From Tipula vernalis (lineage: Eukaryota > Arthropoda > Insecta > Diptera > Tipulidae): a stretch of DNA of 64,000 bases. The stretch spans positions 250,414,764-250,478,763 of the forward strand of contig OY282559.1 in assembly GCA_958295665.1 (NCBI GenBank). The letters are read 5' to 3'. A model generated the notes under the pieces. The model worked only from the letters and a program-made list of their open reading frames with translations. It did not search any database and had not been told where the DNA came from. Positions 1-10,310 of the stretch are shown one piece after another; within the stretch, counting starts at the first letter, position 1, and every line of letters begins with the position of its first letter. The translations under genes and the position numbers were made by a program.

Positions 1-155
1 AAAAAAAAACACATAAATAAATAAATGTTAAAACTAAACCATAGAAAAAAGAAAAAAATTTGAAAATGTATTACTAAACATGTTGATCGCTCGTTTTCGA
101 AGGGGCACTATGTTTAAGAGATGTCCCTAGAACAACTCTCCTTCTAAGGGGGAGG

Positions 156-524
156 TGTTATGTAACATAACTCTATGTAACCGAACACACCCGGTGTTCC
201 GGTAAACCGGTTACCGATTAGCTTAAACCGACAGTACAAAACCCATTTTTCCTTGATTGTCTTCTCTTGTATTTCAACCACCGAACGATCAACATCAATT
301 CAGAAAAACCAGAAAATAAAATATGTAAATAAAATAAAAAATTGAAATAATAAAACCTTAAAAATAATATATATATTCTATAAGATAATCGTATTATAAT
401 TTTTATAATCATCAAAACTAAATGTATATATACATAGTTGTGAATAAGTACATACATACATCAATGAAATAAAAATAGTGTAAACGAGAATTGAGAATTG
501 TTTTATTTTCTCGAAACTCATACA
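156..524 (+). repeat. Candidate 3' LTR of a Ty1/copia-type retrotransposon
   Basis: A purine tract (146-155, TAAGGGGGAG-like) is followed directly by TGTTATGTAACATAAC, the usual polypurine-tract-to-LTR junction. The presumed LTR ends CATACA at 524, giving TG...CA ends and about 369 bp. An AATAAA-like signal lies near 465-475, shortly before the end. The 5' LTR and most internal sequence would lie left of the window, so the pair cannot be compared and the target duplication cannot be tested. Bases 1-155 show no readable frame. Confidence 0.4.
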
Positions 525-719
525 GCACCAGTGTTACCAGACCGACCCAAAAAAAAAAAACTTAAATGTAACCAAAAAAAAACTTAATTTTCAAGAAAAA
601 AACTTTTTATTTATTTTATCACAAATTCAGCCTTTATAATTACATTTCAGTTAAATAATATCACAAAATTAAAAAAAACTGTCAAAATTCAAGATTTTGA
701 TTCGAGAATTCGTCATTTT

Positions 720-1660
720 CTATTTTTCATACATGGTGCATCTGAATAATTTTAGCATTTCTGGTTTGTGTTCAAAACTAACACAAGTATTACCTCGTTT
801 CGACATATAATCTTTGGATAACAGAATACCACTTAAAGTGGTTTCATCTAATTTATTCCTTACTTTATTTTTATTGAGATTAATTTGAGAAAATATTCTT
901 TCTACATTCGCGGTTGAAATGGGAATGGTTAAAAGTGCCATTATGAGCTTTTGCAATTTTGGAAAAGCTGTAGTTCCATCACCACGTTTAATTAAAAATA
1001 TATTAGTCCAAAATGATTCTATGTCGTCATGCTCACTTAGTAAATAATTATGGAAATCTATCCTCCGTACTTCACGCCATTCGTCATCTATATCTTGGTA
1101 CTCATTTGAAGCTACAAAGTGCGAATGAGTGGCAGACGCATTTAAATATGATTAAGTCCGGACACTCGTTTTTCAAAAGTGTTGCCACGGAATGGTTAAC
1201 CCCTGTCATAACGTTGGCACCATCAGCTGCAAATCCAACCAAAAATGTTTTATAATCGATGCCTCTTGCTAAAAAGAGCTCAACAATTTTTTCATATAAC
1301 TTGTGCAGCATCGGGATCATATGATCCATCGCAAGGAACGGAATGTTATGTTCTGCACAGAACGCACTAAGTTGAATTTCCGTCATAGCTACTTGTTTAT
1401 TATGGCCCGATAAATTTCGAATATTTCCAAATACTTTTAAAATGGGGCTATTGCTATGTATATTTAATGCATTTGCAGCTTGGATGTGCTTCTTCCGTTC
1501 AGCGTGCGCATATAAATCGCCGACACCTCCCACAGCCTTCAATTCGCAATTGCAATATTTACAAAATGCGTTTTTTTACCGTTCTGGGTTAACCACGGCT
1601 TTAAGATATTGTCATCTTCCCAGCTTTTGCAATAAACGGACGACAGTTTACGTTTTGCCG
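720..1660 (-). pseudogene. hAT-superfamily transposase remnant, internally deleted
   Basis: Reading leftwards from about 1660, the frames give a BED-type zinc finger (C-x2-C at CKYC, then HAERKKH), a catalytic-core segment with GFAADGANVM and CHSFALC (1102-1542), and then the C-terminal hAT dimerisation segment with STANVERIFSQINLNK (720-1090). This domain order is that of hAT transposases. The frame is broken by a one-base loss in an A-run near 1575. Between the core and the C-terminal segment (about 1105) the frame changes and much of the usual 600-residue protein is missing, so the copy was internally deleted. It cannot encode active transposase. No terminal inverted repeats were identified. 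Confidence 0.85.
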
Positions 1661-1794
1661 GTTTCTAAATTAACATTAAATGGAAATAAAATTAGTTTCA
1701 GTATTCAATAATAAATTTGATGCCCAATTGAAATGTACCTTTGATGATGATTCGGCCAAACCATCATTATCTGAATCCGATGAATCCAACTCCA

Positions 1795-2321
1795 ATGATA
1801 ATATGGGCACTTGTGTCCAGTGACGATAAAATTAACGTTAGGTTTTCGACAAAAAACATAATTCTCTGCATCTCTGTATTTGATTTCGACCGTGTAGTCT
1901 ACATTTGGTTTTAGTTTTAAGGTTTCGCCCAGGCTGATTATATTCGAACATCTTTGCGAATCTTCGAAATTAAAGATTAAACGTATTAAACGAATTTAGC
2001 AATGTTTGTTGGTAGATTTGTTCCTAAAATTTGCATTTCAAAATCACTAAAGCCTGATAGCCCGTGCATAATTAAATTGGCCAAAACTGTAAATTTTGAT
2101 ATCCATTTCTGATTTGGTGCTGGTTTTTCACGTTCCCATGTTTTATCATATTCGGAACGAGGTTGTGCTATCCAGCTTGCATTTGTACATTGTCCTTTCA
2201 GCACAATTTGTATGCTTAGACTACCAATTGTCCTATGGAAGGCATAATTCAAGTACAATTCATATTTATTCTCCACACTGAATTCAAGCAGCGTCAAGTC
2301 GGTACCAACGTTAACTGGCAA
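1795..2321 (-). pseudogene. Unassigned coding-like fragment, possibly PHR domain
   Basis: Two overlapping open segments on the minus strand (2321 to 1986, then about 1990 to 1800 in a shifted frame) read like folded protein rather than random AT-rich frame. They contain SENKYELYLNYAFHRTIG-like text, WISKFTVLANLIMHGLSGFS, and LGETLKLKPNVDYTVEIKY. The last stretch resembles the PHR domain of BTB/POZ-PHR proteins, where a conserved 'xPNVxYT' segment follows the strand-rich core. The frame breaks once near 1988. I cannot identify it firmly; it may be a gene fragment or part of an unrecognised transposon. Confidence 0.3.
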
Positions 2322-2334
2322 ATATGTACACTAT

Positions 2335-2815
2335 CCAAATTTAGTAGGTAAATGTAGGTAGAACTCACATTACCCAAAGTAACAGGCGAATATGCACATT
2401 TACCGGCGAATGTACATATTCGCCGCTATATGTACATTAGCCGTAACATACATATACATACAAATAAGGATCGTTAAATTTTTATAATTTTTATTTATCA
2501 AGAAGAGAATGTAAAAGCTGTAGAAATAATTTCTGGTTGCACAGGTATTAATCCAGATGGGTGTATTATTAATTAAATAAGTGAATGATAATACCGGTGA
2601 GAAGTTTTTGGACAATTTATTTTTGGGACAAAATTTAAGCCAGTGTACTGTGAAGTTTTTGGCCAAAATTCAGATTTGAGAAAAATTAAGTTTTTGTACA
2701 TATATTTATGCGGGTGTACATCCTTTAAAAGTGTATTTAACAAAAATAACGTTATTCAAATAAAATAGGCCTCAAATAATTTCTAACATTCATTTCTAAT
2801 TTTCTTTTCAACAAA
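2335..2815. other. AT-rich stretch without recognised gene
   Basis: It carries short direct repeats around 2325-2440 with the words GTAAATGTACA and CGGCGAATGTACATATTCGCCG, the latter a small palindrome at 2403-2424. I see no coding or RNA features. Confidence 0.4.
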
Positions 2816-2816
2816 T

Positions 2817-4316
2817 CAACGAATTAGGCCCCATAGGGCTTTTGCAAAAAAATTTTGAAAGTTAACAAATCGACGAATTTCTATTGGAACAAGGACGTTG
2901 TTCTATATTATACCAAATAGCACGAATTTCAGAAATTGGCTCATATAGTGACTATATTGGTTGTAAAGGGCATACATTTCGGAATTGAAATCACTCATTG
3001 CCATTTTGAGATGAGCCGTAGGGCTCCTTCAAAAATATTTTGAAGTTAATAAATCGACGAATTTTGTTTGGAACAAGGACGTTGTTCTCTATTATACCAA
3101 ATAGAACGAATCTCAGAGATTGACTCATATAGTGAATATATAGGTTGTAAAGGGCATACATTGCGGAATTAAAATCATTCAGTGCCATTTTGATATGAGC
3201 CGTAGGGCTCTTGCAAAAAAATTTTGAAAGTTAATAAATCGACAAATTTCGTTTGGAACAAGGACGTTGTTCTCTATTATACCAAATAGCATAAATCTCA
3301 GAGATTGGCTCATAAAGTGACTATATAGGTTGTAAAGGGCATACATTGCGGAATTAAAATCATTCAGTGCCATTTTGATATGAGCCGAAGGGCTCTTGCA
3401 ACAAAATTTTGAAAGTTAATAAATCGACGAATTTCGTTTGGAACAAGGACGTTGTTCTCTATTATACCAAATAGCATAAATCTCAGAGATTGGCTCATAT
3501 AGTGACTATATAGATTGTAAAGAGCATATATTGCGGAATTGAAGTCACTCAGTGCCATTTTCATATGAGCCGTAGGGCTCTTGCAAAAAAATGTTGAATG
3601 TTATTAAATCGACGAATTTCGTTTGGAACAAGGACGTTGTTCTCTATTATACCAAATAGCATAAATCTCAGAGATTGGCTCATATAGTGACTATATAGGT
3701 TGTAAAGAGCATACATTGCGGAATTGAAATCACTCAGTGCCATTTTGATATCAGCCGTAGGGCTCTTTCAAAAATATTTTGAAAGTTAATAAATCGACGA
3801 ATTTTGTTTGGAACAAGAACGTTGTTCTCTATTATACCAAATAGCACGAATCTCAGAGATTTGCTCATATAGTGACTATATAGGTTGTAAAAAGCATACA
3901 TTGCTGAATTAAAGTCACTCAGTGCCATTTTGATATGAGCCGTAGGGCTCTTGCAAAAAATTTAGAAAATTAACAAATCAACGAATTTCGTTTGGAACAA
4001 GGACGTTGTTCTCTATTATACCAAATAGAACGAATCTCAGAGATTGGCTCATATAGTGACTATATAGGTTGTAAAGGGCATACATTTCGGAATTGAAATC
4101 ACTCAGTGCCATTTTGATATGAGCCGTAGGGCTCTTTCAAAAATATTTTGAAAGTTAATAAATCGACGAATTTTGTTTGGAACAAGAACGTTGTTCTCTA
4201 TTATACCAAATAGCACGAATCTCAGAGATTGGCTCATATAGTGACTATATAGGTTGTAAAGGGCATACATTGCGAAATTGAAATCACTCAGTGCAATTTT
4301 GATATGATGGATGCCA
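2817..4316 (-). repeat. Tandem satellite, about 185-bp unit, eight copies
   Basis: Units begin with a TGAGCCGTAGGGCTC motif at about 2825, 3011, 3196, 3381, 3566, 3752, 3937 and 4122, a constant spacing of 185-186 bp. The repeat also holds GGAACAAGGACGTTGTTC (an imperfect palindrome) and ATATAGTGACTATATAGG in each copy. On the minus strand each unit is open for about 64 codons (MALSDFNSAMYALYNLY...). As 185 is not a multiple of three, successive units are in different frames, each stopping just after the next start. The first unit (2817-3000) is the most diverged. At 4316-4350 the GCCGTAGGGCTC block recurs in inverted orientation, marking the right edge. A protein role is unlikely. Confidence 0.95.
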
Positions 4317-4432
4317 AATTTTTTTGCAAGAGCCCTACGGCTCATATCGCGTGCATGGCGATGATGATGTTCTTCACGTGACGCCGCAAAATTAATTAAC
4401 AAAATGACTAAAGTGAAATATTTCAAATCCAT
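4103..4432 (-). pseudogene. Signal-peptide exon of a protease homologue fused to satellite
   Basis: The ATG at 4432 begins MDLKYFTLVILLINFAA, a cleavable signal peptide, followed by a His-rich EEHHHRHAR segment. This is nearly identical to the N-terminus of the protease homologue at 22190. In that gene the next residues are the activation site and protease domain. Here, at about 4347, the sequence passes instead into an inverted piece of the 185-bp satellite and then the array, adding about 75 satellite-encoded codons before a stop at 4103. If transcribed, it would encode a short secreted chimera of about 109 residues, but a dead gene duplicate is the simpler reading. No protease exon 2 is seen leftward. 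Confidence 0.8.
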
Positions 4433-5060
4433 TTTTGATAACAATAAAAGTATATTATTTGTCTTTTACAAATTGTAACTAACCTGAAATATGCAAAGGC
4501 ATATACTCGTACCATTGGAATTTATTTACCTACATAACCATTAATATATCGTAAATAATTTAATTATAAAAAAATGCGTGGAATTATAGCAACTTAGTCA
4601 CACACTCACACCTGCAAAGTATTAAGTGCACAAACTATAATTTAATCAAAGAGCCATTTGAATTAAATGTACCCAATCAAATTATGATTTAGGAAGAGCA
4701 GATCCATTCTTTCAAAAGTTTAGAGACCCAACTTCACGCTTTCTTGGCACACTTCAACTATAGTTTTCCAGTTTATTAACAATAAATATAATACACTATA
4801 ATGGTGCTTAATGGACTTCGTAGTAAACTTGGTAACTAATAACTTTTAACACATGAAAAGCGTACATTTGATATTCGTAAATGGTTACGTAAATGGCCAA
4901 CATTGTCGAATTTCGGGTGCGAAGAACCCAATAGTGGTTCCACCAAACGCCAATGTTTGCTGCGGTTTTTCCTTTTGGTCTGAATTGATTGATTTGGATC
5001 TTGAAGTCATGTGGTTCTAGCAGAATACTGAGTTGTTGCAAGTAAAATTGTCAAGTAGTG
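4347..5060 (-). repeat. Duplicated upstream region, paralogous to 22095-23160
   Basis: The leader and promoter side of the broken protease copy match that of the intact gene almost base for base. Shared stretches include the leader before the ATG (AATAAAAGTATATTATTTG), the block with ATAAAAAAATGCGTGGAAT, and the distal block with GAACCCAATAGTGGTTC and ATTGATTGATTTGGAT. The 22 kb copy carries about 400 extra bases (22501-22930) absent here. Both copies are in the same orientation, so this is a direct segmental duplication of the 5' part of the gene. Confidence 0.85.
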
Positions 5061-6419
5061 AAATTTAAAGAATAATGGGTGAAAAGAAATTAGTAGCCTT
5101 AGGCAGAAGGGTCGCTTTTTTCATCGAAGAAAAAAATTATTTATATTTAGGCGAGTTTTGTGGCATAAATTTGGGCTCTACAGTTAAATATTGTTTTTCC
5201 TTTCGCCTCATAAAGGTGGATTTATATTATCAGTTCCTTTCAGTTCCTACTCTTAGCGTGTCAGACAAAAAAAACATTGTTACATGTACTTTCTATATGA
5301 GTATTTATATTATCCATTCCTTTCCGTTCCTACTCGTACCGACACAGACACATATTGTTGAAAAGAATGTTTTGTATGATATCTGGGGTGCTATTCTTGA
5401 AACATTACGAAAACTTTCGTATTGCGAGTTAGTGTCAAAGTATTACGAAAACCTTAAAATCCTATTCTTGAAATCGAATTACGAAAATTTTCGCAACGCA
5501 ACGTTACTAAAATTTTCGTAATGGTTTTTTCGTTTCCCATTGCATTTCGTAATGAAATCATTTGGATTTTTGTGTTAATTATATTGATAAGGATGTTCAT
5601 AAAACTCAATATTTTCTATTCTCAATATTTTATAAAAAAGTGAAAGCAAAAGCGTACCTTTTTTTCTTTGTTTCACGTGTTCTTAAAAATATATTATTTA
5701 TTTCGAGATAACGAGTACATAACTATGCATTCGGTTTTGTTTACTACCTAACTAGAACCAAACCATATTTTCTTCTAAATTTTTGTAGTCGTATACCTAA
5801 ATCTTGGGATATTTTTTTAAATGCTTGACCACTTTCTAATTTTAAACAATACGTGTAAGGGTATGAGATTTTTTCGTAATTGACAATTGGCTATAGCGGA
5901 CAAAAATGGAATATGTGATTCAATACAACAAAAATATGTTATTTAAAGCTATATTGCCTATTTAACTTTTATATTTATTTGTTAAAATTGTAATGATTGG
6001 AAATTAATTAATGCAACGTGTAATTTAAAGTGTGATTTTTATCATTCATTAGTTCATTTGGAACAATTTTGTTTTATCATTTTAAATGCCCTGTCTTCAA
6101 ACATTACGAAAATTTTCGTAATGCACAATATTTTCGTAATCGTAATGGTGAAATGATAAATTAGTATTCTTGAAGCCATTACGAAAATTACGAAGAGAGG
6201 AATAAAAAACTAAGAAGATTTCGAAAGAGATGATTAAAAATGTTAGTTTAGTTTAGTATAACTGAGAATATTAAGCGAAGCGGACGCTTTCTTTACTTAA
6301 AATTATAAATTGTTGTGAATTTTTGTCAATAATGGCTCATTTATTTAATATTAAATTAAATATATTAAAAATGATTGTGTATGCTACTTTTTCGTTTAAA
6401 GGGAAAATTACTTCGATCT

Positions 6420-6743
6420 AAAAAGACCAATGTATTGAAATCTTGTCAAAAATGGCCAAAAATTTGTTTGATCCAAAATCATTTATCTCGACGTTTTGAA
6501 AATCCTTGAGTCCGAAAAAGAAAAAAAAAATGTCTGTCCGTCTTTCTGGACGTCTGGATGTGTACCCATGATATCTCGAGAATCGCTTATCCGATTTAGA
6601 ATTTTTTTTTCCAAAAATCTGTTTTTATGGTACGGCGGTACATATGATTGTATGATGGTACGATTGAACGATGATATAATGTTATGTCGTGTATGATGGC
6701 ATGATGGTTTGATGGTATGGTAGTACGACAATATGATCCTATG
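6420..6743 (+). repeat. Dispersed repeat with minisatellite tail
   Basis: Bases 6430-6640 match 43355-43550, including TATTGAAATC, CTCGACGTTTTGAAA, and TATCTCGAGAA followed by TCCGATTTAGAATTTTTTTT. In both places the conserved leader is followed by a different short-period repeat. Here it is a degenerate TATGATGGTACGAT-like array (6630-6735), also seen inverted at 9535-9615. Confidence 0.7.
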
Positions 6744-7499
6744 CAATGCCACTACATAAAAAGCCATGAAAAAAAAAAACTTGTAGTGGTGTTAAGGCAA
6801 TAAAGATTTTTATTTTCCAATGGAACGTAAACACAATCATATGGGATTTTGTGTTGCCTTTATTTTCAATTTAAATGAAAATTTTTATAGATAAATAGAA
6901 ATAATTTTAAATTAAATACAATCTGTTTCGTCGGCAAGTGAACCCTTGTGTGTTGGTGATAACTTTTCACATTTTTCATCATATCTCCCAAGTTATGGGC
7001 TCGATTTTAATTCTGTTTGCGGTTTTTTAAAGCTTTTGAGTCACTTTATTGGTTAGTTTGCACACTAAAGCCAGGTTTTTGTAAAGAATGTAACAAATTA
7101 TAGGAAAATCACATTTTTTTACTTAAACGATTTTTTTATTTAAAAAAACCTCTACTTTTTAAAAAAAATGAACTGTAAGTCGAAAAAATATCCCATGGCA
7201 TGGTTATTTTATTTATAATTATTAAAACATTGTTACTACCTAACTCATAAAATATTCGAACACCAATTTATCGAAAAAATGGCGTTTGTAGCCGTTTAGG
7301 TATAGTGATGTTATCTAACCAAATCTTTTAAATGATCGAAAACTCAAATTGGTAAGTAATATTAAATAGTTCAGTTGTTCGCTAACCAATTGTGTGACAC
7401 TTTCACACATGTACTCTCAGAGTTCTGTGTTTTATCAATTTTAAGTTTGTGTGAAAATTAAAAGGACAGTTTGTGTTAAGTAAACGCTTAATCATTACA

Positions 7500-8460
7500 A
7501 TGACACATTTGCGTGATCCACCACCTTCTCATGTAGCCAATATGCATTTTGTAAACCTGTTCTCTAATGGAAATGCACGCGTTGCTGTCGAAAAATACAG
7601 GCGTCGATATCCAACAGGCCAGTACTTGGGTATAGGACATTCATTGCAATACATCGACGTTTTCCCAAACAAGGATTATTCCAACAACAACACGAGTCCA
7701 GCGTGAATATTAACGTACACGTTGGAAGAGGATTTATTACGATTAATACGCGCTGAACCTACGACAAGTATCAGCCGCCTGTCTATTAGATTAGGCATAT
7801 CGAGGTTAAGAAGGCCTTAATCCTTATCACTTCCGTCGTGCTCAACATCTAGGAGATGTGGACCATCGTGCCAGATCAGTTTTCTGTAACTGGATAGTTT
7901 CACAGCAAAGAAGTGATGTCAATTTTATAAGGAGAATATTGTGGACAGATAAAGCTAATTTAACCAGAGCGGGTATAACAAATTATAGAAACCTCCATGT
8001 TTGCGCCGTCGAAACCCCAAACGTTGTAAGGTAGACAGCTTTCCAGAGCCAATTTGCTATAAATGTATGGGCGGGAATGATCCACGATTAACTTATCGGA
8101 CCTTACATGGTAATAAACAGGCTTGATCAACACGAATTATCAACACGAATTTTCAGGAATCACGTTGTCATGGAAAAAGTGCCATTGTTGAGGAGAAGGC
8201 GAATGCAGCTGCAATTAGATGGAGCTCCAGCGCATTTTGCAAAGATAATACGTGATAATTCGAATGAAAATTATCCACGGTGGATCGGTAGAGGAGGTCC
8301 TGTAGCCTGGCCGCCAAGGTCCCTGATCTTACGCCCCTAGATTTTTATTTCTGACAGCAAGAATTTTCGCTGCTGCAGAAGAAACAAGAGGCAACCCTTA
8401 ACAATTGCGTTGGACAACAACTAGTGTGATCAGGAGAGCCCTTGTTTGTTTACAAGAGTA
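7500..8460 (+). pseudogene. IS630/Tc1-mariner-like transposase (DUF4817 plus DDE_3), decayed
   Basis: The frame from ATG 7500 gives MTHLRDPPPSHVANMHF, then LFSNGNARVAVEKYRRRYP. This matches the N-terminal helix-turn-helix (DUF4817) found in a large insect transposase group. Further segments are a first catalytic block near 7945 (WTDKANLTRAG, where the family usually has TDEAxFTR), the second at 8210 (QLDGAPAHFAKI) and the family signature WIGRGGPVAWPPRS at 8281-8325, ending in LTPLDFYF. Several frameshifts and a stop after DFYF make it inactive. It lies centrally between long inverted arms, as a transposase gene should. Translation in the host nucleus is not expected. Confidence 0.85.
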
Positions 8461-8994
8461 GAGAGCATTTCGAACATGTCATTTAGTTAAACATGTTTAA
8501 TAATTTGTAATAAAAATGGTTTTTATTGATTATTAATAAAATAGTATTATTATATTTCTTTGACTTTAATTTAAACATCTTTTTTGTTTAATTTCCCTAC
8601 TTTCTCTAGGTGATTTTTGCGCGGTATTTTTAAGAGTTAGCTAGTAACAAGGTTTTGTCAATTTGTATATATTATGCTGTAGATTAATAATAATAATTAA
8701 AATAATTAACTTAAGGGGACATTTTCACGGTTTACAGTTCAGTTTTAAAAAGTAGAGGTTTTCTTTACTAAAAAAATGTTATTTTCCCGTAATTTTTTTA
8801 CAATCTTTAAAAAAACCTAGCTAAGTGCGCAAACTATCAAATAAAGTGACTCATAAACTTCATCTTTTCAAAAACCGCAAACAGAATTATAATCGAGCCC
8901 ATAACTTGAAAATGAGACACCCACTTTAAAGGATTTTTTGCGATAATTTTACTTAAATATTCCGAATTTTCCGGCCGGGCACTTGACGACGAAA

Positions 8995-9345
8995 CACATT
9001 GTATATCTTGCAGCTTGTACAGAATTTTAATTGAAATTAATAAAATGTTAATTAACAATTTTGCATTTTAGTAAATTGATTTTTAGGGGAACCGTTAGGA
9101 TTCGTGTTTTTTTCTAAATTTCTTTTCGTAGATTACTAGATTAGTTTTATTATAAATCATGGCTGTTTATGTAGTAGCATTGGTAAAGTAATAAAACTAA
9201 TCTAGTAATCTACGAAATGAAATTTAAAAAAAAAGCACGGAGGCTGACGATGTTTGAGAATAAAAATCAATTTACTAAAACGCAAAATTGTGAATTAAAA
9301 TTTTATTAATTTTAATTAAAATTGTGGACAAACTGCAATTCGATA
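8995..9345. repeat. Hairpin insertion within the right arm
   Basis: Bases 8995-9160 and 9175-9345 are inverted copies. The 28-bp inner stem TTCGTAGATTACTAGATTAG... (9126-9153) is perfectly repeated in reverse at 9190-9217. The loop carries ATGGCTGTTTATGTAGTAGC, the same word as the end of the enclosing transposon. Confidence 0.75.
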
Positions 9346-10310
9346 TATTTAATTTAAAATTGTTTATATTTATCAATAAAAATGTTCATTTAAATTTAAA
9401 ATAAAGACAACACAAAATAATTCCAATATGATTTTGTTTATGTTTCATAGGAAAATAAAAATCTTTATTCGCCTGGGGATTTGACTGTTTAGACTGATGT
9501 CACGGCTGTTTATGTAGTGGCATTGTCCTATTATTCTATGACGATATGATCCTAGATCGTATGGTCATACGATACTATTATGTTATGATGGTATGATTGT
9601 ATGACTGTACGTACCATTAGTATTAGCCGCCTGTGACGGTATATCAATCCAATTCCAATTATAACACGCGACATTTAAAAATACATTCCAAATTGTCCAT
9701 TAGTATTGTAGCTATTACCCTTATTTTTAAGAAAATAATAAACATACCACAAGCAAATAGGTACCCTTTTTTTGTGGTAATAAAATAATAAATATTTATC
9801 GAAATGTAAATACATATTATTTTTAACCATCAACAGAAATTATTGAGTTTTATGAACGTCTTTGTATGAATATAATTAAAACAAATATCTAAATGATTTC
9901 ATTACGAAATGCAATAAGAAACACAAAAACCATCCGAAAATTTTAGTAACGTTCCGTTGCGAAAATTTTCGTAATCCGGATTTCAAGAATACCATTTTAA
10001 GAACTTACATTTTCATCTTCTCTCTCGAAATTTTATTATTTCTTTTTGCCTCTCTTCGTTATATTCGTAATGGTTTCAAGAATACTAAATTATGATTTCA
10101 CCATTACTATTACGAAAACAGCATTACGAAAATTTTCGGTTACGAAAATTTTCGGTTACGAAAATTTTCGTAATGTTTCAAGAATAGCACCCCTGAAGGC
10201 GAAAAAAATACGAAAGAATAGCGAAACAAACAAAAATTGTAAATTGCTATTAAAACATTTTTGTATTTTTGTGTATCTTTACTCTATGCATAACCCAAAG
10301 ATATGAATAT

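Larger units (their letters stand above)
6744..9525 (+). mobile_element. Long-TIR DNA transposon with DDE transposase core
   Basis: Ends read CAATGCCACTACATAAA at 6744 and its inverse ending 9525, flanked by TCCTAT on each side (6737-6742, 9526-9531, one extra G on the left). Inverted arms pair 6744-6910 with 9345-9525, 6940-7170 with 8740-8930, and 7180-7290 with 8600-8735, so the terminal inverted repeats are about 550 bp. The centre (7300-8590) carries a transposase remnant. The right arm is interrupted by a 350-bp hairpin at 8995-9345. The element sits inside the CTG-flanked foldback element. Confidence 0.7.
5386..10192. mobile_element. Foldback element with CTG target duplication
   Basis: The left terminus (GGGTGCTATTCTTGAAAC at 5386) is the inverted match of the right terminus ending 10192. 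Both are flanked by the direct repeat CTG (5383-5385 and 10193-10195). Arms are long: 5386-5700 pairs with 9760-10192, including the inverted block with TTCATAAAACTC (about 5600 and 9845). The palindrome TTACGAAAATTTTCGTAA recurs several times in both arms. A left-arm segment at 6085-6240 is an extra copy of the right-arm end. A 3-bp CWG duplication fits PIF/Harbinger, but no such transposase is encoded. Another transposon (6744-9525) occupies its centre. Confidence 0.7.

Noticed and set aside
2991..3928. Series of 60-66 codon open frames as a family of small genes
   Set aside because: They are the same strand and part of each 185-bp satellite unit, in rotating frames, with no independent promoters; described as a satellite.
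2817..4316. CRISPR array
   Set aside because: Units are contiguous 185-bp tandem repeats with no unique spacers, in eukaryotic DNA.
5075..5521. 148-codon open frame as a gene
   Set aside because: It crosses the ends of two mobile elements (5215 and 5386) and shows no protein-like signature.
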